From: Burkholderiales bacterium C2
GTDB taxonomy: Bacteria; Pseudomonadota; Gammaproteobacteria; Burkholderiales; Burkholderiaceae_C
Assembly (NCBI GenBank): GCA_005503085.1
Contig: SCOI01000009.1
Coordinates: forward strand, 186,001 to 250,000
Direction of reading: 5' to 3'
DNA: 64,000 nucleotides
Part shown: positions 27,224-36,403 of the stretch, piece after piece
How positions within the stretch are numbered: position 1 is the stretch's first letter
Layout of the letters: each line of letters begins with the position of its first letter
Position numbers and translations under genes: made by a program
Notes under the pieces: model-generated
Seen by the model: the letters and a program-made list of their open reading frames with translations, nothing else
Databases searched by the model: none
Told to the model about the DNA's origin: nothing

Positions 27224-28450
27224 TCAGAACACCACATCCACAGCCAGGCTGTAGACATTGACATGGCCGCTGCCGAAGCCGGGCTGGACACGGGTGAACA
27301 GGCCGCTGCCCTTGGGGCTGATGCGGTCGAACTGGGTCTTCACCGCGACATTGCGCATCGCGTCCCAGCGCAGGCCCAGGGCCACCGTCTTCTGCTCGGT
27401 GCGCTGGCCTTCGACCGTAGCGTCCACCAGGGCCTTCAAGCCGTTGAGCTGGGGCGACAGGCCCAGCGGAATGGTGTTGTCGACATTGTTGTCGTCCACC
27501 TTCAGGCGCGACAAGGTCAGATAGGGTGTGAACTTGCCGACTCGGTAGCCCAGGGTCGTGTACCAGCCGGTGGTGTCGGGGATATAGGTCTTGGTGCGGC
27601 GCAAGGTGTACTCGCTGTTGAACAGCCAGTTGCCCTCGTCGAAAGCCAGGCCGACGCCGGTGAAGCTGACGTCCTTGGAGCGAGCCGACAGTTGGTCACC
27701 GACGCTGGAGACCGTCGGCAGCGGCACACCGCGCAGGCCGGCCACCAACTGGTCCAGCGTGGCGCTCTCCACCGTGATCTTGCCCACCGCATGGCCCAGG
27801 CGCAGCGTGATGCCGCCGTCCAGCTCGGCCGTGGTGTTGAAACCCATCAGGTCCTTGAATTTGAGCTTGGTGCGCTCGAAATGCGCCGAGGAGCTGCCGG
27901 CGAACAGCTGGGCGCTGACGGTGGCCGAGCCGATATTCGTCTGATACAGCCCGTCAACGCCGTCGAAATGGCTGACCGGCACCTGGCCGTAGACATCCAG
28001 CGGCGGGCGCAGCCAGGTGTTGGCATAGCCGACATCGCGGAAATCGGAGACCGCGAAGAATGGCGCGCCCATGCGGCCGGCGCGCAGCGCCAGCGACGGC
28101 AGCAGCTGTGCCTTGACGAAAGCCCACTCCAGCTCGGGCGTGAAGCTGCCCTTGCCGTTTTGCTTGGTCAGCAGCTGGGCGGTGCCGGAGAACACCGAGT
28201 TGAGCCGGCCGGTGGCCTGCAGGCCCAGCTTGCTGTCGACCTCGCCGCTGAAGGACTTGTCGCCGCCGCGGACCTGGCCGGGCAGCACATAGTGGGCCTT
28301 GTTCGTGTCCGTGCCCACCACACCCAGCGTGGCAAAGCCCGAAAACGTGAACGCGGACTGGGAGCTCTGCGCCTGCGCGCCCAGGCTCGCCAGGGCGGCG
28401 ACCAGGGGCAGCAGACGGTACAGGCTCGATCGAGCGGTCGACAACATCAT
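27224..28450 (-). CDS. Outer-membrane porin-like beta-barrel protein
   Basis: This 408-aa protein has a signal peptide ending in AQA, then alternating beta-strand patterns throughout and a terminal phenylalanine (VYSLAVDVVF), the usual outer-membrane insertion signal. The N-terminal strand FTFSGFATLGVVGTDTNKA and PLLVYGQVPVSHFDG-like segments recall barrels found with phosphate/PBP-like genes. The start at 28450 follows a strong ribosome site AAGGAG, which decides against the upstream frame. It leads the porin-PBP-chemoreceptor operon and is divergent from gpmA across 201 bases. The transported substrate is unknown. Confidence 0.82.
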   Translation of the reverse strand: MMLSTARSSLYRLLPLVAALASLGAQAQSSQSAFTFSGFATLGVVGTDTNKAHYVLPGQVRGGDKSFSGEVDSKLGLQATGRLNSVFSGTAQLLTKQNGKGSFTPELEWAFVKAQLLPSLALRAGRMGAPFFAVSDFRDVGYANTWLRPPLDVYGQVPVSHFDGVDGLYQTNIGSATVSAQLFAGSSSAHFERTKLKFKDLMGFNTTAELDGGITLRLGHAVGKITVESATLDQLVAGLRGVPLPTVSSVGDQLSARSKDVSFTGVGLAFDEGNWLFNSEYTLRRTKTYIPDTTGWYTTLGYRVGKFTPYLTLSRLKVDDNNVDNTIPLGLSPQLNGLKALVDATVEGQRTEQKTVALGLRWDAMRNVAVKTQFDRISPKGSGLFTRVQPGFGSGHVNVYSLAVDVVF

Positions 28451-28651
28451 CACAACATCTCCTTCAACGACAAACTGGTTTTCGGTGCGCGAACACAGCA
28501 CAAGCGTGCGATGTTCGCCCCGCACATCACCGGGTTTTCGGCCATCGCCACCCGGTCTTGAATCACAACTGGCCGGCAATAGCCCGGCTTTTGCTCGCAT
28601 TTAGAATCTCGCCAGCCCAAAAACGGGCTGCATCCAACAAGACCCACGTCC
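28451..28651. promoter_or_regulatory. Divergent promoter region, porin operon / gpmA
   Basis: This intergenic region must hold promoters for both directions. On the plus strand TAGAAT at 28602-28607 is a fair -10 box for gpmA, though no good -35 box is at the right distance. CAGCCC-AAAAAC-GGGCTG (28613-28630) is a small hairpin in the gpmA leader. No operator was recognised. Confidence 0.4.
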
Positions 28652-29395
28652 ATGTACAAGCTCGTGCTCATTCGCCATGGCGAATCCACCTGGAATCTCG
28701 AAAACCGCTTCACCGGCTGGACCGATGTCGACCTGACCCCCACGGGCGTCGAACAGGCCAAGCAGGCCGGCCGCCTGATCAAGCAGGCCGGGCTGGATTT
28801 CGATGTCGCCTACACCTCGGTGCTCAAGCGCGCCGTCTGGACGCTGTGGCACTGCCTGGACCAGATGGACCGCACCTGGCTGCCGGTGGTGCACGAGTGG
28901 CGCCTCAACGAGCGCCACTACGGCGCGCTGCAAGGCCTCAACAAGGCCGATATGGCCAAGCAGTATGGCGACGAGCAGGTGCTGATCTGGCGCCGCAGCT
29001 ACGACACGCCGCCGCCGGCGCTGGAAGCCAGCGATCCGCGCAGCGAGCGCAGCGATATCCGCTACGCCAAGCTCAAGGACGGCGATGTGCCGCTGACCGA
29101 ATGCCTGAAAGACACGGTGGCCCGCGTGATGCCGTTCTGGAACGAAAGCGTTGCGCCGGCGATCCTATCGGGCAAACGCCTGGTCATCGCAGCCCATGGC
29201 AACAGCATCCGCGCCCTCGTGAAGTATTTGGACAATATCGGCGACAACGAGATCGTTGGCGTGAATATTCCCAACGGCATCCCGCTGGTCTACGAGCTCG
29301 ATGCGAACCTGAAGCCGATCAAGAGCTACTACCTGGGCGACGCCGAGGCGGCCGCCAAGGCCGCTGCGGCGGTGGCGAATCAGGGCAAGGCCTGA
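28652..29395 (+). CDS. gpmA: 2,3-bisphosphoglycerate-dependent phosphoglycerate mutase
   Basis: GpmA interconverts 3- and 2-phosphoglycerate in glycolysis. The 247-aa protein has the phosphohistidine motif [25 protein letters not shown] at the N-terminus (H9), [25 protein letters not shown] and the second catalytic histidine in [16 protein letters not shown]. Length is normal. An Ala/Lys-rich tail follows the fold. Its 3' end overlaps the stop of the convergent PRPP-synthetase-like gene by 16 bases. Confidence 0.97.
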   Translation: MYKLVLIRHGESTWNLENRFTGWTDVDLTPTGVEQAKQAGRLIKQAGLDFDVAYTSVLKRAVWTLWHCLDQMDRTWLPVVHEWRLNERHYGALQGLNKADMAKQYGDEQVLIWRRSYDTPPPALEASDPRSERSDIRYAKLKDGDVPLTECLKDTVARVMPFWNESVAPAILSGKRLVIAAHGNSIRALVKYLDNIGDNEIVGVNIPNGIPLVYELDANLKPIKSYYLGDAEAAAKAAAAVANQGKA

Positions 29396-30279
29396 GTCAG
29401 TAGTGGCCGCAGCGTCGCAGCCAGCAGCGGCACCACGCTGACGGCATTGCTGGCATGCGGCACGCTATTGCTGCTCCACACATGGCGCACGCCCACCGCT
29501 TGCAGCGCCGGCAGCGCGTCGCCGTTGAATAGCGCGTGGGTCACCGCCACATCGACCGAGGCCGCGCCGCGCGCCAGCAGGCCCTGGGCCGCGCCGATCA
29601 GGGTGCGGCCGGTCGAGGCCATATCGTCCAGCAGCACCACCGCGCGGCCCTGCGCCTCGACCTCGGGCAGCGCCAGGCTGACCGCATGGTCGCCATGGCG
29701 GACCTTGCGGCCCACTGCATGATCGAGGCCGCCGGCGCGGGCCGCCTCGCTGACCCACTGGCCCGATTCCTCGTCGGGGCCGAGCAGCAGCGCGCCGGGC
29801 ACCCGCTCGGCGATCCAGCGCCCCAGCAGCGGCGCGGCCGATAGCGCAAGACCCGTCCCCGCCGGCATCACCTCGTCGAGGCTGGCGATGCGGTGCAGAT
29901 GCGGGTCTATCGTCAGCACACGGTCGAACTGCGCGGCCAGCAGCCGCGCGATATGGCGCTGGCTGACCGCCTCGCCGGGCGTGAACTCCATGTCCTGGCG
30001 CATATAGGCCAGATAGGGGCTGACCAGGGTCAGGGCTCGCGCGCCCAGCTCGCGGGCGGCGGGCGCGGCGATCAGGAGCTCGACCAGTTTTTCATTGGGC
30101 TGCTGCAGGCCGCGCAGCAGGATCACGCGCGCGGGCAAGGGTTTGGGCAGGACCAGGCGCAACTCGCCGTCCGGAAAACGATGGCGTGTCACAAAGTCCA
30201 GCGGCACGCCCAGGGCCTGCGCCAGCTCCTCGGCCAGCGCGCGTTCATCGTCAAAGGCAAGCAGCAGGGTATCGGTCAT
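29380..30279 (-). CDS. Ribose-phosphate pyrophosphokinase paralogue
   Basis: PRPP synthetases transfer pyrophosphate from ATP to ribose 5-phosphate. The 299-aa protein shows the family plan: [55 protein letters not shown] and the PRPP loop [18 protein letters not shown]. It is more divergent than the housekeeping Prs and lies outside the usual ispE-prs context. The ATG at 30279 shares one base with the stop of the thymidine-phosphorylase-family gene; a GTG at 30282 is also in frame. The pairing suggests the two enzymes act on a common ribose-phosphate intermediate, which is inference. Confidence 0.85.
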   Translation of the reverse strand: MTDTLLLAFDDERALAEELAQALGVPLDFVTRHRFPDGELRLVLPKPLPARVILLRGLQQPNEKLVELLIAAPAARELGARALTLVSPYLAYMRQDMEFTPGEAVSQRHIARLLAAQFDRVLTIDPHLHRIASLDEVMPAGTGLALSAAPLLGRWIAERVPGALLLGPDEESGQWVSEAARAGGLDHAVGRKVRHGDHAVSLALPEVEAQGRAVVLLDDMASTGRTLIGAAQGLLARGAASVDVAVTHALFNGDALPALQAVGVRHVWSSNSVPHASNAVSVVPLLAATLRPLLTQALP

Positions 30280-31841
30280 CACAACGAGAAGATTGAGCCG
30301 CCGGCAAAGTCCTGCGGCAGTTGTTCGGGGGCGCCGACCCGGCAGCCAGGATCCTTGTCAGCATGAGCACGGGCAAAGGCCAGGTCGGCCTCGAACGCGG
30401 CATGGATGCGGTAGAGCGGCTCGCCGCAGCGCACCGGATCGCCCAGCTTCTTCAGCAGCAGCAGGCCGGCGCCGGCCGCCTGGGGCGCACCGGCCAGGCG
30501 GGCGATGCGGGCGATGCGCAGATTGTCGAAATCGATCACGACACCCTGCGCACTGGCCAGCACCTCATGGGTCAGTGCGCCCAGGACGGGCCTGTCGGCA
30601 CGCCGACCCTGGGCATCGATGAGGGCGTTGAAGCGGGCCAGCGCGCGGCCGGAATCGAGGATGTCCCGGGCGATCCGCTCACCCTGGCCGCCGCGCACAT
30701 CGGGATCGAACTCGATCATGCGCCCGGCCAGCCGCAAGGCCTTCTGACGCAGATCCTGCGGTGCGCCGGGCTCGCCCTGCAGGACGGCCATCACGTCGCG
30801 CGCCTCCAGCACCGGGCCGATACCGGCACCGATGGGCTGGCGACCATCAGACAGCAGCACATCGAGCTGCAGGCCCAGATGGCCGGCCACATACTCGAAC
30901 AGCTTCTTCAGACGCTGGGCTTCCGGGGCCGAACGCACCTTGGCGCTGGGCCCCACGGGAATGTCCAGCACCAGATGCGTGGCACCGGCCGCGACTTTCT
31001 TGCTGAGGATGGAGGCCACCATCTGGCCCGGCGAATCGATGGACAGCGGGCGCTCGACCGAGATCAGGATATCGTCGGCCGGCGAGAGATCGGCCGTGCC
31101 GCCCCAGGCCAGGCAGGCCCGGGTCTGGCGCACGATCTCGACCATGCGCTCGAAACTCAGCTCCACAGTCGCAAGCACCTCCATGGTGTCGGCCGTGCCG
31201 GCCGGCGAGGTGATCGCGCGCGAGCTGGTCTTGGGACACAGCATGCCGTGCGCCGCGACGATGGGCACGACCAGCATCGAGGTGCGATTGCCGGGAATGC
31301 CGCCTATGCAGTGCTTGTCCACCACCAGGCCGGCGCCGACCTGGTGCTGCCAGTCAAGCTTGCGGCCCACGGCGATCATGGCCTCGGTCAGATGCAGCAC
31401 CTCCTCGCGGTCGAGCTCGTACTGGTTGGTCGCCACCACGAAGGCCGCCAGCTCGATCTTGGAATAACGGGCCGAGGCCACATCGCGGATGATGGCGGCC
31501 AGCTCCTGCCGGCCCAGCCGCTCGCCATTGATCTTGCGATGCAGCGCGGCAATCGAGGCCGGCGGCTCGGCATGCGCAATGCTGGCGCTGTGGCCTTCAA
31601 GCACGCCCAGGCGCTTGAAGGCGTCCTCGCTCAGCCCCAGCTCGCAATTGCTGACGATGCGTTCGTCATCGACCACATTGAGCACGGCCAGGATCACTTG
31701 TCCGTTGGCATGGACCTCGACCTTGGACAAGGCCTGAAAGCCCGCCGCCCGCACCACCGGGCAGTCGCGGTGCAGGTAGACCACGTTCTCGCGCCAGGTG
31801 TCGATACCGACCCGGCGTATCTGCAGCGGTGCAAGCGTCAT
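30279..31841 (-). CDS. Thymidine/AMP phosphorylase family protein
   Basis: This 520-aa enzyme belongs to the thymidine phosphorylase fold, longer than DeoA (~440 aa) because of an extra N-terminal domain of about 85 residues, as in archaeal AMP phosphorylases. Motifs include [25 protein letters not shown] (phosphate site), [37 protein letters not shown] and [18 protein letters not shown]. It would split a nucleoside or nucleotide with phosphate. Substrate cannot be settled from sequence; the long form and its coupling to a PRPP-synthetase paralogue favour a nucleotide salvage role over plain thymidine catabolism. Confidence 0.85.
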   Translation of the reverse strand: MTLAPLQIRRVGIDTWRENVVYLHRDCPVVRAAGFQALSKVEVHANGQVILAVLNVVDDERIVSNCELGLSEDAFKRLGVLEGHSASIAHAEPPASIAALHRKINGERLGRQELAAIIRDVASARYSKIELAAFVVATNQYELDREEVLHLTEAMIAVGRKLDWQHQVGAGLVVDKHCIGGIPGNRTSMLVVPIVAAHGMLCPKTSSRAITSPAGTADTMEVLATVELSFERMVEIVRQTRACLAWGGTADLSPADDILISVERPLSIDSPGQMVASILSKKVAAGATHLVLDIPVGPSAKVRSAPEAQRLKKLFEYVAGHLGLQLDVLLSDGRQPIGAGIGPVLEARDVMAVLQGEPGAPQDLRQKALRLAGRMIEFDPDVRGGQGERIARDILDSGRALARFNALIDAQGRRADRPVLGALTHEVLASAQGVVIDFDNLRIARIARLAGAPQAAGAGLLLLKKLGDPVRCGEPLYRIHAAFEADLAFARAHADKDPGCRVGAPEQLPQDFAGGSIFSL

Positions 31842-31886
31842 GCCCCGACTGTAGGCCAGCAGCGTGCGAGCCGGGGGCCCGTCAGA

Positions 31887-32618
31887 TCAAGCCAGGGCGT
31901 CGGCGATCTCGCCGCGCAGGCGCTCGGCCAGGGCGCGCCGGTCGGCATGCGCGCTGCCATGAGCGCTCAGGATCTGGATCTCGATGGCCAGGCCCTGCGC
32001 GCTGGCCACGCTCCACAGGCTGCGCACCAGGGTCATGTCGCCGACGAAGCGGGCCGTCGTGCTGAAGCGCTCACCGGGCTCATGCCAGCGCAACACCACC
32101 GGCTGGATCGGCATCTCGGTGGCGATGGCCGCCTGCAGCAGATTGGCATGGAATGGCAAGGGCTCGGGGCCGGGGCCGGTCGTGCCCTCGGGGAAGACCG
32201 CCACGGTGTCGCCGGCCTGCAGCGCCTCGGCCGTCTGATGCACGACGCGCAGGGCATCGCGCTTGCTGGAACGCTCAATGAACAGGGTGTTCACGCCCAC
32301 CACCAGCATGCCGACGATGGGCCAGTGCTTGAGCTCGGCCTTGGAGACAAAGCGCGCCTCGGGCAGCACCGCATGCATGGCCGCGATATCCAGCCAGGAC
32401 ACATGGTTGGCCACCACCAGCTTGGCGCCCGGCCGGCCCTGGCCGCGCAGCTGCAGCTCGACCCCCAGCAGCCGCAAGGTCTTGCGCGACCACCACTGGA
32501 TGTGGTGCTGGCGCTGCGGCTTGGCCAGACTGCCAAAGCGCAAGGCGATCAGCGCCAGGCCATGCAGGATGTGCAGGCTCAGGCGCAACAAGCGCCACAC
32601 GGCGATGGGGGCTCGCAT
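31887..32618 (-). CDS. plsC: 1-acyl-sn-glycerol-3-phosphate acyltransferase
   Basis: PlsC-type enzymes acylate lysophosphatidic acid to phosphatidic acid at the inner membrane. The 243-aa protein has a hydrophobic N-terminal helix (LSLHILHGLALIALRF), the catalytic H72-x4-D77 in NHVSWLD, the substrate motif FIERSS and the FPEGTTGPG block. The start at 32618 follows the pyrC' stop by one base. It ends the yqgE-ruvX-pyrR-pyrB-pyrC' run. Paralogues exist in most genomes, so the specific acyl-acceptor is uncertain. Confidence 0.9.
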   Translation of the reverse strand: MRAPIAVWRLLRLSLHILHGLALIALRFGSLAKPQRQHHIQWWSRKTLRLLGVELQLRGQGRPGAKLVVANHVSWLDIAAMHAVLPEARFVSKAELKHWPIVGMLVVGVNTLFIERSSKRDALRVVHQTAEALQAGDTVAVFPEGTTGPGPEPLPFHANLLQAAIATEMPIQPVVLRWHEPGERFSTTARFVGDMTLVRSLWSVASAQGLAIEIQILSAHGSAHADRRALAERLRGEIADALA

Positions 32619-32619
32619 C

Positions 32620-33936
32620 TCAGGTCGCTGAGGTCTTGGCTTCGTGGGCGATATGGCCCGCCACCAGGGTATAGCGCACCCGGCCCGGCAGCTCAAATCC
32701 GGTGATGTCGGCGGCGAAGGGCGTGTACTTGCCCTGGCTCAAGAGCTGATCCGGTGTGACCGCCCAGCGCGAGCCCGCATCGAAAACGCAGACATCGGCC
32801 ACCCCGCCCTCGACCAGGCGGCCGGCGCTCGCCGACAGGGAGCCCAGCGCATTGCCCAGCACCCGCACCGGCTCATTGCTGACCACGGCCAGCGCCCGCG
32901 CCAGCGGCAGCTGCAGGTCCTCGGCCCATTTCAGCGCCAGGCTCAGCAGCAGCTCCAGCCCGGTGGCGCCGGGTGTGGCCTCGGCAAAGGGCAGCATCTT
33001 CTCGTCCTCGTCGACCGGCATATGGTCGGACACCAGCGCGTCCAGCGTGCCGTCGGCCAGGCCGGCGCGCAACGCATCGCGGTCACGGCCCTGGCGCAGC
33101 GGCGGCGTGACCCGCATCGCCGAGTTGAAGTAGCCGATGTCCACATCGCTCAGATGCAGCGAGTTGATCGACACATCGGCCGTCACGTTCAGTCCTTCGC
33201 GCTTGGCCGCGCGCAGCAGCTCGACGCCGGCGGCGCTGGAGAGGCGGCACAGATGGACCCGCGCGCCGGTGACGCGCACCAGCTCGAAGATGGTGTGCAA
33301 GGCCACCGTCTCGGCCGCCACCGGCACGCCGGACAGGCCCAGCCGGGTCGCGACCGCGCCGCTGGCCGCGACGCCGCCAGCCAGCCAGGGGTCCAGCGGG
33401 TGCAGCCAGACCGTGTAGTCAAAGGTGGCCGCGTACTGCAGCGCGCGCAGCAGGATCTGCGTGTTGCGGATCGGATGGTCGGCTTGCGAGAAGCCGACGC
33501 AGCCGGCCTCGGTCAGCTCGGCCATCTCGGTCAGCGCCTCGCCCGCCAGGCCGCGGGTCAGCGCGCCGAGCGGGAAGAGACGGCAAAGGCTGAGCTTGCG
33601 GGCGCGGAACTTCAGCATCTCGACCAGGCCAGGTTCGTCCAGCGCCGGGTCGGTGTCGGGCGGGCAGACCAGGCTGGTGACGCCGCCGGCCGCGGCCGCG
33701 TTCAGCTCGCTCTCCAGCATGCCCTCATGCTCATGGCCGGGCTCGCGCAGCCGCGCAGCCAGGTCCACCAGGCCGGGGGCCACCACCAGGCCGCTCGCGT
33801 CGATGACGCGCTGCGCCTCGAACTCGCTGACATCGCCCAGTGCGACGATGCGGCCGGAGGCGATCGCCAGATCGCCGATGCGGTCCAGGCCCGAGGCCGG
33901 GTCGATCAATCGACCGTTTTTTATGAGGATCTTCAT
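32620..33936 (-). CDS. pyrC': Noncatalytic dihydroorotase-like subunit of aspartate transcarbamoylase
   Basis: The 438-aa protein has the dihydroorotase fold, but the first metal-binding motif HxH is lost: [14 protein letters not shown] has A60 and R62 where two zinc-ligand histidines should be. Later sites are altered too ([11 protein letters not shown]). In Pseudomonas and many betaproteobacteria such PyrC' (PyrX) proteins have no enzyme activity and are needed to assemble the class A aspartate transcarbamoylase with PyrB. The start overlaps the pyrB stop by four bases, fitting a 1:1 complex. An active dihydroorotase must be encoded elsewhere. Confidence 0.92.
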   Translation of the reverse strand: MKILIKNGRLIDPASGLDRIGDLAIASGRIVALGDVSEFEAQRVIDASGLVVAPGLVDLAARLREPGHEHEGMLESELNAAAAGGVTSLVCPPDTDPALDEPGLVEMLKFRARKLSLCRLFPLGALTRGLAGEALTEMAELTEAGCVGFSQADHPIRNTQILLRALQYAATFDYTVWLHPLDPWLAGGVAASGAVATRLGLSGVPVAAETVALHTIFELVRVTGARVHLCRLSSAAGVELLRAAKREGLNVTADVSINSLHLSDVDIGYFNSAMRVTPPLRQGRDRDALRAGLADGTLDALVSDHMPVDEDEKMLPFAEATPGATGLELLLSLALKWAEDLQLPLARALAVVSNEPVRVLGNALGSLSASAGRLVEGGVADVCVFDAGSRWAVTPDQLLSQGKYTPFAADITGFELPGRVRYTLVAGHIAHEAKTSAT

Positions 33937-34895
33937 GCTTCGTTCCCAGCCAGAATGCTCATCACCGCCATGCGCACCGCGATGCCGAAGGTCACCTGCG
34001 GCAGGATCACGCTCTGCTTGCCGTCGGCAACGGCAGAGTCGATCTCGACGCCGCGGTTGATCGGCCCCGGATGCATCACGATGGCATCGGGCTTGGCCAG
34101 CGCCAGCTTCTCCGGCGTCAGGCCGAAGTTCTTGAAAAACTCGCCGGCGCTGGGCAGCATCGCCCCGCTCATGCGCTCGTTCTGCAGGCGCAGCATGATG
34201 ATGACGTCGGCGTCCTTGATGCCCTCGGCCATGTCGTGGCAGACCCGAACGCCCATCTCGCGCAGATCGCCGGGCACCAGGGTCTTGGGGCCAACCGCGC
34301 GGATCTCGGGCACGCCCAGGATGTTCAGCGCATGGATGTCGGAGCGGGCCACGCGCGAATGCACGATATCGCCGACGATGGCCACGGTGAGGTTGCGGAA
34401 GTCCTTCTTGAAATGCCGGATCGTGTACATGTCCAGCAGGCCCTGCGTCGGGTGGGCGTGGCGGCCGTCGCCGGCGTTGACCACATGCACATGGGGCGCG
34501 CAATGCTGGGCGATCAGATAGGGTGCGCCGCTCTCGCTGTGGCGCACGACGAACATATCGGCATGCATCGCGGACAGATTGGCGACCGTGTCGAGCAGGG
34601 TCTCGCCCTTGGCCGTCGAGCTGCGCGCGATGTCCAGGTTCAGCACATCGGCCGACAATCGCTTGGCCGCGATCTCGAAGGTCGTGCGGGTGCGGGTGCT
34701 GTTCTCGAAGAACAGATTGAACACCGACTTGCCGCGCAAGAGTGGCACCTTCTTGACCTCGCGGTCGTTGACCGACAAAAAGGTGCCGGCGGTGTCCAGG
34801 ATCTGGTGGATCACGGCCTGGGGCAGGCCTTCGATCGACAGCAGATGGATCAGCTCGCCGTGCTTGTTCAGTTGGGGATTTCGTTTACTCAGCAT
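33933..34895 (-). CDS. pyrB: Aspartate carbamoyltransferase catalytic subunit
   Basis: PyrB condenses carbamoyl phosphate with aspartate in pyrimidine synthesis. The 320-aa protein has the carbamoyl-phosphate loop [13 protein letters not shown] (about 63-75), [12 protein letters not shown], the MLRLQNERM aspartate-site segment and [12 protein letters not shown]. The start at 34895 is preceded by GAGGGG at good spacing, which is why the upstream in-frame starts are not used. It lies 16 bases after pyrR and overlaps pyrC'. The class A enzyme is a PyrB-PyrC' dodecamer in related species. Confidence 0.96.
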   Translation of the reverse strand: MLSKRNPQLNKHGELIHLLSIEGLPQAVIHQILDTAGTFLSVNDREVKKVPLLRGKSVFNLFFENSTRTRTTFEIAAKRLSADVLNLDIARSSTAKGETLLDTVANLSAMHADMFVVRHSESGAPYLIAQHCAPHVHVVNAGDGRHAHPTQGLLDMYTIRHFKKDFRNLTVAIVGDIVHSRVARSDIHALNILGVPEIRAVGPKTLVPGDLREMGVRVCHDMAEGIKDADVIIMLRLQNERMSGAMLPSAGEFFKNFGLTPEKLALAKPDAIVMHPGPINRGVEIDSAVADGKQSVILPQVTFGIAVRMAVMSILAGNEA

Positions 34896-34911
34896 CTGGT
34901 CATCCCCTCGC

Positions 34912-35406
34912 TCATTCCACATCGAAACTGAAGCGGCCATCGTCGGCGCGCGCCAGCCGCAGCTTGTGCTCGGCCGCCAGCGTCACGCGCGCGGCCGAGA
35001 ATGCCGGCTCGATCGGCAGCTCGCGCCCGCCCCGGTCCACCAGCACCGCCAGCGTGACACTGGACGGGCGACCGAAGTCAAACAGCTCGTTGATCACGGC
35101 CCGGGTCGTGCGGCCGGTGTAGAGCACATCGTCGATCAGCAGCACCGGGCGGCCGTTGACATCAAAGGGCAGCTTGGTGTGATCGGCGCTGGCGCTCATG
35201 CCCTTGGAACCGAAGTCGTCGCGGTGCAAGGAGCTGGAGATCACGCCCGGCTCACCTGCCAGGCCCAGATCCTTCTGCAACCGCTCGGCCAGCCAGGCCC
35301 CGCCGGACCAGATGCCCACCAGGGCGGCGTCGGGCACCAGCAGGCGCCGCACGCCTTTCAGCAGGTCGGCATAAAGGGCTTCGGCATCAAGTAAAAGTGT
35401 GCTCAT
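34912..35406 (-). CDS. pyrR: PyrR pyrimidine operon regulator / uracil phosphoribosyltransferase
   Basis: PyrR-family proteins bind uridine nucleotides and in some bacteria control pyr mRNA; many also have uracil phosphoribosyltransferase activity. The 164-aa protein has the type I PRTase plan: [21 protein letters not shown] and the PRPP loop [27 protein letters not shown]. It lies upstream of pyrB and overlaps ruvX by four bases. No attenuator hairpin with a T-run is present in front of pyrB, so RNA-based control as in Bacillus is not supported here. Confidence 0.94.
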   Translation of the reverse strand: MSTLLLDAEALYADLLKGVRRLLVPDAALVGIWSGGAWLAERLQKDLGLAGEPGVISSSLHRDDFGSKGMSASADHTKLPFDVNGRPVLLIDDVLYTGRTTRAVINELFDFGRPSSVTLAVLVDRGGRELPIEPAFSAARVTLAAEHKLRLARADDGRFSFDVE

Positions 35407-35795
35407 GGATGCTCACGAAAGAACTGTTCAAGAATCAGGGCGGCAGCGGCCGAGTCGATATCGCGCGCACCCATGCTTTCGGCCTCGACGCTGGTGTAGC
35501 GCTCGTCGACCTCGAAGACCGGCAGGCGAAAGCGCCCCTTCAGCTGGCGGCCGAAGCGGCGCGCCCGCAGCGTGATCTCGTGCTCGGCGCCATCGGGATG
35601 GAAGGGCACGCCGATCACCAGGCCCTCGGGCTGCCATTCCTTGATCAGCCTGGCGATCGCCTCGAAGCGGGCATCGCCTTCAAGATGGATGCTCTTGAGC
35701 GGCTCGGCATTGCCAGAAAAGCGGCTGCCGGTGGCCACGCCCAGACGCTTGATGCCGTAGTCGAAGGCCAATAACGATTGCAGTGTGCCGCTCAT
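35403..35795 (-). CDS. ruvX: Holliday junction resolvase-like protein RuvX (YqgF)
   Basis: YqgF/RuvX proteins have an RNase H fold and act on rRNA precursor processing and possibly on recombination intermediates. The 130-aa protein has LLAFDYGIKRLGVATG at the N-terminus, VIGVPFHPDG, VDERYTSVEAES and the terminal AAALILEQFF. Its first catalytic Asp is in FDYG. It overlaps yqgE and pyrR by four bases each, so the run is tightly coupled. Confidence 0.94.
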   Translation of the reverse strand: MSGTLQSLLAFDYGIKRLGVATGSRFSGNAEPLKSIHLEGDARFEAIARLIKEWQPEGLVIGVPFHPDGAEHEITLRARRFGRQLKGRFRLPVFEVDERYTSVEAESMGARDIDSAAAALILEQFFREHP

Positions 35796-36370
35796 GCGTG
35801 GCCGGCGTCCGTGCTGAGCATGCGCGGATCGATCCCCAGCAGGCCCAGCGCCCGCTCGTAGCGCAGCTCGACCGGGGTCTCGAAGATGATCTCTGGTGTG
35901 GCGCTGACGGTCAGCCAGCCGTTGCGGCCGATCTCTTCCTCGAGCTGGCCGGCGGCCCAGCCGCTGTAGCCCAGGGTCACCAGCACCTTCTTGGGGCCGG
36001 CGCCGTTGGACAGCGCCTCCAGCACATCGCGGCTGGTGGTCATCTCGAGCCCACCGGGCACGGCCAGCGTGGCGTTGTAGTGGCCGCCGGCGGCGTCCAG
36101 CGGCTCATGCAGCACAAAGCCGCGCTCGGTCTGCACCGGGCCGCCGAAGAACACCGGACGGGCGGCCAGATCGTCGTCGTCCAGGCTCAGCTCGACCTTC
36201 TCGAACAGATTGCCGAGGGTCAGCGCGATCGGCTTGTTGATCACCAGGCCCAGCGCGCCTTTGTCGTTGTGCTCGCACAGATAGACCACGGCGCCGGCGA
36301 AAGTGTCGTCCGCCATGCCAGGCATGGCGATCAGGAACTGATTGGAGAGGGCCATCTGGTGCTTGAACAT
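35792..36370 (-). CDS. yqgE: UPF0301 family protein YqgE
   Basis: YqgE is widely conserved beside ruvX, but its function is not established. The 192-aa protein has the family patterns NQFLIAMPGMADDTFAGAVVYLCEHNDKGALGLVINKP, PVFFGGPVQTERGFVLH and GYSGWAAGQLEEEIGRNGWLTV. An alternative start is the ATG at 36355. It is the first gene of the yqgE-ruvX-pyrR-pyrB-pyrC'-plsC run and is divergent from the photolyase gene, with only 33 bases between the starts. Confidence 0.94.
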   Translation of the reverse strand: MFKHQMALSNQFLIAMPGMADDTFAGAVVYLCEHNDKGALGLVINKPIALTLGNLFEKVELSLDDDDLAARPVFFGGPVQTERGFVLHEPLDAAGGHYNATLAVPGGLEMTTSRDVLEALSNGAGPKKVLVTLGYSGWAAGQLEEEIGRNGWLTVSATPEIIFETPVELRYERALGLLGIDPRMLSTDAGHA

Positions 36371-36403
36371 CAGGGCATTTTATTCGTAGGCGACACTTCC
36401 TCT

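Noticed and set aside
32620-33936. Active dihydroorotase
   Set aside because: The HxH zinc ligands are missing, so it is called a noncatalytic PyrC' subunit.
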